5,712 bases of DNA, taken from the NCBI GenBank assembly GCA_903821255.1, contig CAIJKT010000981.1, forward strand, positions 1 through 5,712, written 5' to 3'. The position numbers and the translations under genes were made by a program. Positions 1 to 5,712 of this stretch are shown here, piece by piece (within the stretch, counting starts at the first letter, position 1; every line of letters starts with the position of its first letter). Under the pieces are notes generated by a model, which worked only from the letters and a program-made list of their open reading frames with translations, was not told the origin of the DNA and made no database searches. The stretch comes from an uncultured Lentisphaeria bacterium. Lineage in GTDB: Bacteria > Verrucomicrobiota > Lentisphaeria > Victivallales > Victivallaceae.

Positions 1-2624
1 CTGCGCGGTTCAATATCAAGCTCTGCCTGAGTGAAATCAGCCTCACTGCTATTCAGTTTTATGGAAACACGCAAATTTTTATTATCGTGCCAGGCTTTGA
101 ATGAGACTCCATCTGAAATTGTATGAGATTCGGCGTCTTTTTTATTTTCACGGCAGATGCAGATATTCCCTTCAGGCCTGACTCCGGTGTAATCAGGAAA
201 CAGCGCGTCTCCCGCCTTTATCATCTTTTGAACTTTAGGGAAATCGGTATTTATAAGATTTTGGATAAGATTGGCTCGCCACTCCAACTGCTCCGCAAAG
301 TATTTGTAGCCTTCGGCCTCGGAATGGAACCCGAGACGCGGGTCACGTTCGCAGAGTTCTTTAAGTTTCAGACTATTTTCAATTTCGCGTTCTGCAATAT
401 CCCGCATTTTGCCGAGTGATTTTATGCTGAAGGCCTTTTTCATAAAAGGGAGCTTTTCTCTCAGGTCATAAAACATGAAGACATTGAGAGAACTGTTTAT
501 CTGGATGCCCAGCGCCTTGTACAGGCTGATGTCCTGAAATCTCTGGCGGCTGCTTTGATAAGCACACTCAACGGTTTCCATAATTTTTAATCCGGCGGCC
601 CATAACCTGTCCATCCGGCGAAGCAGAGTCAAAACCTCGTCAAGAGTATGTCCGAAGCAGATGCACTCGCCTATTCTGTCTCCGCTTACCTTCGGGAACG
701 TGAATTTCCAGCTTGGAGATATCGGCTGGTCAACCGGTATGAGATGAAGCGGCCACACCACCGAGTGATGTACTGGACCGTACCAGGTGAACGGCAGGTT
801 GACCGGAAATTCCGAGTAACTCTGCTGGAACAGTTTCCAGGCTCTGCTGACTTTTGCGGCGTTTTTGCCCCAGTCAATTTTGGCAAGCGAAAGCAGAAAG
901 TCGTCTTCATTGTCAGGGAACGGGAAAAATGAAAGTTCGCCGGCGGCTTTGTTCATCAGTCCGGGATAGTTCCCGAAGTACCAGCACTGCATCACAGAAC
1001 TGACCCCGAGATCCCGCATGGCGCGGTATTTTTTGTAAAGGCTGCCGGGGACCGGGATAAAAGGAACAGTGGCTACTTCATGGGAGCAGCCGACCTGAAT
1101 TTTAGCTGACATCCTGGCTCCTGATTGCGCGGCGGCGCGGGCGCAGTCTTTGAAAATTTCGCTGGGGCCGGGCCACGCCAGCCAGTAGTCAAGGGCGGTT
1201 CTTTCGCGCCCGAGCTGCATAACTTTGCCGTTGGACTCGAAATTGACCTGCAAAGTTACATTCTCCGGAACATGTGCGGCGATGTCTCTCATCACCTGAA
1301 AATGGTCTTCAATGCTTTTGCCTTTGTGCTCAAACATATATGGGGTATAAAGCCATGAAATCATTTCTGCCTGCGGATTTGCCCGTCGCATCCCTTTTGA
1401 GATTGATGATGTGACGTCCGCAAAGACCTCCCAGGGTTGCCGCGTAGAGCAGCGGGGGCAGTTGCAGTCGAAAAAGTTGCCGGTGGCGGAATAGCAGTGC
1501 GTGGGCCTCTCGCCAAGGTTGATGCTGATCATACCGCCGAGTTCCGGAATCCTGGAGAATATGTGATAAGCCGAGTCCTCAAGATATTGCTTAGCTTTGC
1601 CGGTGGACGGGCAAAAGTACACGGCCCATTCGTTTGTGTGGCCTTTAAACTCCGGATTGTCATTTAAGTATGACATTGCCCTGAGATACTCCGGGTTCTC
1701 GCCAAACCCGTCCGGCTCAATACAGAAAACATATATTTTAATTCCATAGCGGGCGCACTTGAGAGCGGTGCTTCTGAGTTTTGCCAGCCGTGCCGTGCTG
1801 TCTTTGCCATGTCCTGGAAACAACTTCGACGGACAGAGGTCACGGAACCCCACCGTTAGCCATAAACCATTGATCCCCTCGCTTGCCAGCCGGTTTAAAT
1901 ATTCTTCCGGATAGTAATCAACATCATCCGCCAGTTCGTCGCGGTTTACCGGCGGACGTTTTACAGGACCGAAAAAACAACGCGACACCCTGGTTCTTAT
2001 CATTGGTTCACGAGTTTTCACTCCAGCAGGGAGAAACGGCCCGTCACATCGTTTTATCTCGTCCTGCAGGAAATACAGCACCCGGCGGATGCCCTCTGGA
2101 TCGGCTGCGGCAATAGTACACGAATCGCCATTCGTCTCGATGCGGTAACTTTCAAAAGGTTTTTCCAGCTCTTGTTTTTCAACGATAATTTTGAACGGCC
2201 CGTCGTCACTGATTCCGGCGGCCTGCATGAATGCATGGAAATCAGCTATCGCGGTATCAAGAACTTTTCCAGCGTCGGGGAAACGGAAATCCAAGGTTAC
2301 GCCTTGACCAAGAACAGCTTCATTTTTTTTCTTTTTGCACCGCCCCCATGTTATTTTTTCATGTCTTGATGCTTTAAGCTCGTCAACAAACAGCCAGTTT
2401 TCAGGCTGCTCCGGCTCCTGAGTGATAATCATCCTGCTTTGTATCCTGTCTGCGATTTCTTGATTTTTACTGTGATAGACTAAATTATTATTCTTTCTCA
2501 ACAGCAGATCACTTTTGGGTGTTGATCCAGATGGTTGCGCCGCGCACAATTTATTAATGAACTTACATTCGCTTTTCGTTGGTTGCGGAGGCTCAGCAAC
2601 CAGAATATCCTTTTCATATTCCAT
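1..2624 (-). CDS. Divergent GH20/GH67-type glycoside hydrolase-like protein with CBM9-like C-terminus (3' end missing)
   Basis: The frame is open without a stop from ATG at 2622-2624 to base 1, giving 874 residues. This ATG is the first standard start after the in-frame TAA at 2685-2687, and a TAAGGT ribosome site precedes it. In order: a polar, Pro-containing leader (1-50) with no signal peptide or membrane segment; an alpha/beta domain (about 105-200) with SYRIETNGDSCTIAAADPEG, the pattern of the N-terminal domain in GH20 and GH67 enzymes; a probable TIM barrel from about 205 to 560, opening with EPMIRTRVSRCFF and EYLNRLASEGINGLWL. Inside the barrel, ISINLGERPTHC (366-377) followed by CNCPRC (387-392) gives a candidate catalytic Glu372 and a four-cysteine cluster. 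A helical region (about 655-805) contains DPRLGFHSEAEGY (761-773). The last visible part, VSFKAWHDNKNLRVSIKL, looks like the start of a CBM9-like beta domain. The role is inferred as glycosidic bond cleavage, possibly on a hexosaminide or uronic acid sugar. It follows the LamG gene by 123 bases on the same strand. Coding is certain, the hydrolase class is probable, and the substrate is unknown. Confidence 0.85.
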   Translation of the reverse strand, partial: MEYEKDILVAEPPQPTKSECKFINKLCAAQPSGSTPKSDLLLRKNNNLVYHSKNQEIADRIQSRMIITQEPEQPENWLFVDELKASRHEKITWGRCKKKKNEAVLGQGVTLDFRFPDAGKVLDTAIADFHAFMQAAGISDDGPFKIIVEKQELEKPFESYRIETNGDSCTIAAADPEGIRRVLYFLQDEIKRCDGPFLPAGVKTREPMIRTRVSRCFFGPVKRPPVNRDELADDVDYYPEEYLNRLASEGINGLWLTVGFRDLCPSKLFPGHGKDSTARLAKLRSTALKCARYGIKIYVFCIEPDGFGENPEYLRAMSYLNDNPEFKGHTNEWAVYFCPSTGKAKQYLEDSAYHIFSRIPELGGMISINLGERPTHCYSATGNFFDCNCPRCSTRQPWEVFADVTSSISKGMRRANPQAEMISWLYTPYMFEHKGKSIEDHFQVMRDIAAHVPENVTLQVNFESNGKVMQLGRERTALDYWLAWPGPSEIFKDCARAAAQSGARMSAKIQVGCSHEVATVPFIPVPGSLYKKYRAMRDLGVSSVMQCWYFGNYPGLMNKAAGELSFFPFPDNEDDFLLSLAKIDWGKNAAKVSRAWKLFQQSYSEFPVNLPFTWYGPVHHSVVWPLHLIPVDQPISPSWKFTFPKVSGDRIGECICFGHTLDEVLTLLRRMDRLWAAGLKIMETVECAYQSSRQRFQDISLYKALGIQINSSLNVFMFYDLREKLPFMKKAFSIKSLGKMRDIAEREIENSLKLKELCERDPRLGFHSEAEGYKYFAEQLEWRANLIQNLINTDFPKVQKMIKAGDALFPDYTGVRPEGNICICRENKKDAESHTISDGVSFKAWHDNKNLRVSIKLNSSEADFTQAELDIEPR

Positions 2625-2631
2625 TTCTTTT

Positions 2632-2637
2632 ACCTTA
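2632..2637 (-). promoter_or_regulatory. Ribosome binding site of the downstream hydrolase gene
   Basis: On the minus strand the bases before the ATG at 2622-2624 read TAAGGTAAAAGAA. The AAGG core (2633-2636) sits 8 bases before the start codon, which is a normal spacing for a Shine-Dalgarno pairing of moderate strength. It supports choosing this ATG over the next in-frame Met, at residue 65. Confidence 0.6.
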
Positions 2638-2737
2638 TTTAATAATGCCGGGGCATACTTTGTTTGTATCCGGTTAATTAGTTCTTACAGGAGCCTTTTG
2701 AAATTATGGCTGTTTGCCTTTGTTTCGGGATTTAAAT

Positions 2738-2744
2738 CTCCTTA
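2738..2744 (-). promoter_or_regulatory. Shine-Dalgarno-like TAAGGAG without an obvious start codon
   Basis: Just after the stop of the LamG gene the minus strand reads TAAGGAGATTTAAATCC. The TAAGGAG is a near-perfect anti-16S match, yet no ATG, GTG or TTG lies at a usable distance after it. It could be chance, a standby site for ribosomes finishing the upstream gene, or a leftover of a lost start. The match itself is certain; any function is not. Confidence 0.3.
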
Positions 2745-2747
2745 GAT

Positions 2748-5712
2748 TTATTCCTTGTTCTGATAGAGCAAACTTATTTCGTCTGCGGTCAGTCCGCGTT
2801 TATAAATACGTGCATTGCTTATAATTCCCTTAAAATAACTGCCCCAGGTTCCTAGCTGTATATTTGATGTTTCATTAACTTGATTAGGATAAGGGCCGAC
2901 TGTACTGCCATTCTGTAATCCGTCCAAATATACTTTCATGTTTCCATTTGCCTCATAAACTGCGGCTACATGATGCCAGACGCCAGACGTCAAAGTAGTG
3001 GAGCCTGCACACCACCTTTGATTATTGGTGGGATAATCGGTCAGGGTTTTAAATCCAAGTTTACCGTTATATATGCTAAGATACGTATTTCCCTTTGAAA
3101 TTACCGGATCATGCCCGGTCGGAAAGGCCCCGTCCGATTTAATCCATGCGGCAAGAGTAAATCCATTGCTTCCGTCTGTCCTGAAAGCAGTACTGCTTCC
3201 GGTAATAGTTACATAATCATTAACCCCGTCAAAATAAAGAGCATTGTCTTTCTTATCAAGCGTGGTATTGCCATGCCAGGCTGCGCCGGTTATAGTTGCC
3301 TGCCGGGAACTGTCAAAGTCATCATGCGCGGTGGTTCCGGTTCCTTCACTGAGCGGCAAACTATATGCAATTATCGCACTGTCTTTTAACTTACGGATTT
3401 CCTTATCAGTGCAGCCTTTACGGCATAACTGCACATCATCTATTATGCCGTTGAAATAGTATAAGCCATATCCGGCGTACTTGCCAATGGTAAGTGAATT
3501 TGTGTTGCAGGCCGGATTTAAAAATGGTCCGCCAGTACTGCCATTCTGCCGCCCGTTGATAAATACTTTCATATTTCCTTCACGATCGTAACTGCCGGCG
3601 ATGTGATACCATGTATTAACGGTCAATGTGGCTGAAGTGTAGCACCAGTGCGATACTCCGTCTTCAGTAAGAATTTTAAACATTACACATCCATTGTACA
3701 AAGAAAGGTAATGACTGTTTCCATGAGCAAGTACCATATTGTAATTATTTGGCGTTATAGCGCTTGGTTTAACCCATGCTGAAAATGTTATACCAACATC
3801 TGAAGCCGCAAACAAATTATTGCTTGGGATATTGATATAACTTGCGCTGCCGTCAAAACTAAGTGCATGGGTACTCTGCCCGTCCACCCCGTTTACCCAG
3901 GACGTATTTGAAGTTGTCCCGGTAATGCTGGCATATGGGGCTGTTGCGGTAACCGAAGCTCCAGTTCCTTCATCAAATTTGAAATCGAGCAAAGATGGTA
4001 TTTCAATAACCGCCACACATTCGGAGCCGACAGTCAATGTTGCCTGGCCGCTCGTCCAGGTAACGCTGCTGTCCGATATCAGTTCTTTGCCGGTCATGCT
4101 TATTGCAGCAGGCAAATAAGTGACCGTAATGCTTTTTGAGTTGGCGGTCGGATTAAATATGGTAATATATTCCGCGCCGAAACGTTCAAGGAATACGTCG
4201 CTGTCGCTGACTGTTGCCTGTCTGACCGGTTCCCATCCCGCCTGACTGAGTTTTCTGATTACCGGAATATATTTTTGAAATAAATTTCTGTCACTCATGT
4301 TTGCGGGGGTGGTGTTGGGATTTGCCGTTTCGAAAAAAGTAGAGTTGGAAAGATACGTCAGTCCGGTGGAGTTGCCGCCATCAGTTATACCCAATGACGG
4401 CATAATCCCAAATGCGCAACACCGCGCAATGTATTTTTGCGTTCTTGCATTAGTCATCCAGTTGGAGCCTGTCCCCAGACTGTGTTCATAAGGATTTTGC
4501 AGGAACACAACCGGTTTACGACCGGCTTTCATTCTGTATTCCAGCATTGTTGCTTCCGTGCGTGGACTCCAGTTATTGTTTACGTCCCATACCTGCTCTC
4601 CGCCTTGTACATCAAGTTTACATCCGGCAAAAGGTGGCGGTGAACCATTCGCCTGCATGATCCTCAGACGATTGTCGCCGGCTATCAGATTGTCCATATC
4701 TTGTCGCACCCCGTTAAAATATTCCCAGATCATCATTTCAAGACCAATGCCGACAACCCCGTTTATATCGTGAACCAGCGGGGTTGTCATATGGTTGAAA
4801 TGTGACGAGTCATAGTCAATCGGTGTTTTTTCGTCGCATAATGACAAATAACCATCAGTTACATTATCGCATATCATGCCGTCCCAGGTATTCGGAGCAG
4901 TCAATAAATCTTGGAAACTTGAATTTCTCCATTGATCATAATAAGCGTTGCGTTCGCTCGGGGCGTTGGCCCCATATATGTTCGGCCTTATTCCCGGAGC
5001 CGGATTGCATTGAAAACGAATATGGTTCGGCGACCATTCAGCGGTCGTAAGATATATATATCTACCGGAACTGTCTTTGCTGGCTGAATTAACAACTGCA
5101 ATGGCCGCAGGGTCGCTTGAATTATATAAGTCAGTAAGTTTTTGTACAACATCAGCGTAAGCAGGATGCGGCCACCCTGGCAAGTCTGCGCCATATATTC
5201 TCAATTCCCATGGAGCAACATAGAATATGCTCAGAAGATCATTAGCATCATCATATGCTATTGCTCCGTTCGGTGGTTGCTGATCGATTTTAAAACCGAA
5301 ATCTTTTATATTATTGATAGAATTGCCGGAAAGATCCTTAAGGTACCACCAGATTCCGTGTTCCCCCCCTTTCTCTGTAATCCTGTCACGAAAAGCATTC
5401 GGATATAGCTTGTAAAAATCGTGAATCGCCTGACGCATGCCGGAAGCAGGATTGAACGTCCACGTAACAAACTTCACTGTTGCATTATCTTTGACGCTGC
5501 CAGATGCGGTGAAACCCAAATCAAACACGACAAAGAACTCCTGATTGCATGCATTGTAGCTTATCTTGAATTGGCAGGGATAATCCGGGTCAACTGCAAT
5601 GGCGTAACCATTTATGTCATTGACAACGCATCCCCATAGGAACTTCGAGGATGATTTGGCATTAGTATTGCCGGCTATTTCATTGGCATTAATGTTGCTG
5701 GTTATTCTATCC
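2748..5712 (-). CDS. Large glycosidase-like protein with two C-terminal LamG domains (5' end missing)
   Basis: The frame is open from the right edge to a TAA at 2748-2750, giving 987 visible residues. The true start lies outside the window. A GTG at 5526-5528 is not a convincing start, because the 61 codons before it are open and read as part of the same beta-rich domain (for example GYAIAVDPDYPCQFKISY). In order, using visible-residue numbers: N-terminal beta-sandwich-like part to about 90; a segment FNPASGMRQAIHDFYKLYP (about 86-104), which resembles the linker into the barrel of putative glycosidases in Verrucomicrobia/Lentisphaerae-type genomes; probable TIM barrel about 180-500, with WDGMICDNVTDGY (276-288) and KLDVQGGEQVWD (365-376) as candidate active-site strands; the conserved-looking AGWEPV (about 491-496); a short beta domain to about 571; LamG-like domains at about 575-769 and 780-985. 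Candidate catalytic acids are D277, D282, D367 and E372. Glycan hydrolysis outside the cytoplasm is inferred; the signal peptide, if any, is off-window. Family membership rests on remembered motif patterns. The LamG call is firm, the barrel call moderate. Confidence 0.85.
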   Translation of the reverse strand, partial: DRITSNINANEIAGNTNAKSSSKFLWGCVVNDINGYAIAVDPDYPCQFKISYNACNQEFFVVFDLGFTASGSVKDNATVKFVTWTFNPASGMRQAIHDFYKLYPNAFRDRITEKGGEHGIWWYLKDLSGNSINNIKDFGFKIDQQPPNGAIAYDDANDLLSIFYVAPWELRIYGADLPGWPHPAYADVVQKLTDLYNSSDPAAIAVVNSASKDSSGRYIYLTTAEWSPNHIRFQCNPAPGIRPNIYGANAPSERNAYYDQWRNSSFQDLLTAPNTWDGMICDNVTDGYLSLCDEKTPIDYDSSHFNHMTTPLVHDINGVVGIGLEMMIWEYFNGVRQDMDNLIAGDNRLRIMQANGSPPPFAGCKLDVQGGEQVWDVNNNWSPRTEATMLEYRMKAGRKPVVFLQNPYEHSLGTGSNWMTNARTQKYIARCCAFGIMPSLGITDGGNSTGLTYLSNSTFFETANPNTTPANMSDRNLFQKYIPVIRKLSQAGWEPVRQATVSDSDVFLERFGAEYITIFNPTANSKSITVTYLPAAISMTGKELISDSSVTWTSGQATLTVGSECVAVIEIPSLLDFKFDEGTGASVTATAPYASITGTTSNTSWVNGVDGQSTHALSFDGSASYINIPSNNLFAASDVGITFSAWVKPSAITPNNYNMVLAHGNSHYLSLYNGCVMFKILTEDGVSHWCYTSATLTVNTWYHIAGSYDREGNMKVFINGRQNGSTGGPFLNPACNTNSLTIGKYAGYGLYYFNGIIDDVQLCRKGCTDKEIRKLKDSAIIAYSLPLSEGTGTTAHDDFDSSRQATITGAAWHGNTTLDKKDNALYFDGVNDYVTITGSSTAFRTDGSNGFTLAAWIKSDGAFPTGHDPVISKGNTYLSIYNGKLGFKTLTDYPTNNQRWCAGSTTLTSGVWHHVAAVYEANGNMKVYLDGLQNGSTVGPYPNQVNETSNIQLGTWGSYFKGIISNARIYKRGLTADEISLLYQNKE
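2757..3374 (-). repeat. LamG-like domain copy 2 (internal tandem domain duplication)
   Basis: This covers roughly residues 780-985, reaching almost to the stop codon. It has IAYSLPLSEGTGTTA, LYFDGVNDYVTI, FTLAAWIKSDG, YLSIYNGKLGFKTLTD, GVWHHVAAVYEANGNMKVY, QNGSTVGP and FKGIISNARIYKRGLTADE. Nearly every block aligns with copy 1 in the same order. A short linker of about 10 residues joins the copies. The GNMKV and QNGST blocks are identical between copies, which points to duplication rather than two separately acquired modules. Confidence 0.75.
3405..3989 (-). repeat. LamG-like domain copy 1 (internal tandem domain duplication)
   Basis: This covers roughly residues 575-769 of the upstream protein. 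It opens with LDFKFDEGTGASV, then LSFDGSASYINIP, ITFSAWVKP, YLSLYNGCVMFK, NTWYHIAGSYDREGNMKVF, QNGSTGGP and FNGIIDDVQLCRKG. This is the order of strands expected for a LamG/concanavalin A-like sandwich, a fold commonly used for sugar binding. It differs from copy 2 by extra cysteines (in NGCVMF, NPACNT and LCRKGC). The DNA GTACTGCCATTCTG at 3535-3548 is identical to 2902-2915 in copy 2. Confidence 0.75.

Larger units (their letters stand above)
2625..2747 (-). other. Intergenic spacer between the two genes, no clear terminator or promoter
   Basis: This 123-base A/T-rich gap separates the TAA of the LamG protein from the ATG of the hydrolase. A second in-frame TAA (2742-2744) follows the first stop after one codon. 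No GC-rich stem followed by a T run on the minus strand is present, so read-through into the downstream gene is likely. One imperfect hairpin can be drawn at 2648-2673: CCGG-ATAC pairs with GTAT-CCGG around a 7-base loop, with a 3-base bulge. It is too weak to call a terminator. No convincing -35/-10 pair was found. The two genes are most simply read as one transcription unit. Confidence 0.5.

Noticed and set aside
686..910. A separate small minus-strand gene (also 2054-2236 and 4988-5194).
   Set aside because: These are in a different frame from the long minus-strand genes that fully cover them, with no supporting signals.
2323..2336. T-rich run on the plus strand as a rho-independent terminator.
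   Set aside because: It lies inside the minus-strand coding frame, encodes Lys codons, and has no GC-rich stem before it.
2648..2673. Hairpin in the spacer as a terminator or riboswitch.
   Set aside because: It is two 4-bp stems broken by a 3-base bulge, with no T run after it. It is too weak and too small for either.
123..2745. Many short plus-strand open frames (for example 123-419, 648-932, 1125-1358, 1883-2116, 2515-2745).
   Set aside because: All but the 2515-2745 frame lie wholly inside the continuous minus-strand hydrolase frame, and that one overlaps its start and the spacer. None has domain-like sequence or a good ribosome site, so they are antisense shadows.
5526..5528. GTG as the start codon of the LamG protein.
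   Set aside because: The frame stays open for 61 more codons to the window edge. Those codons encode beta-rich protein continuous with the domain, so the gene starts outside the window.
3111..5639. Short plus-strand open frames opposite the LamG protein gene (for example 3111-3389, 4297-4491, 4802-5050, 5142-5408).
   Set aside because: They lie antisense to a continuous frame with clear LamG domains, and their translations show no protein-like pattern.

Overview
The window holds two long protein-coding genes. Both read on the minus strand, and both are cut by the window edges. Transcription runs right to left. The upstream gene enters at 5712 with its 5' end missing and stops at 2748. A 123-base gap (2625-2747) follows, and then a second gene starts at 2624 and is still open at base 1. 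Essentially the whole window is coding; no RNA genes, CRISPR arrays, insertion sequences or plus-strand genes could be supported.

The upstream product (987 residues visible) reads as a large, probably exported, carbohydrate-active protein. It has a beta-rich N-terminal part, a probable TIM-barrel glycosidase-like core, a short beta domain, and then two tandem LamG-type (concanavalin A-like) sandwich domains at the C-terminus. The two LamG domains are a visible internal duplication that still shares short identical DNA stretches. The downstream product (874 residues visible) looks like a second, different glycoside-hydrolase-type protein. It has a GH20/GH67-style N-terminal alpha/beta domain, a barrel carrying a Gly-Glu and Cys-x-Cys-x-x-Cys cluster, a long helical region, and the start of what looks like a CBM9-like beta domain, which is cut off by the left edge. 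No signal peptide is visible at its best start.

Two large, divergent glycosidase-like proteins with LamG and CBM9-like modules side by side are typical of polysaccharide-degrading members of the Planctomycetes-Verrucomicrobia-Lentisphaerae group (Lentisphaerota/Kiritimatiellota-type bacteria especially). That placement is an inference from protein style, not from any marker gene. The shared strand and short gap suggest co-transcription and a joint role in taking apart a complex glycan: the upstream protein would bind and attack it outside the cytoplasm, while the downstream one may act on released pieces. The substrate cannot be read from the sequence. Neither catalytic assignment is certain, and these two poorly characterised enzyme-like families are the most interesting content here.
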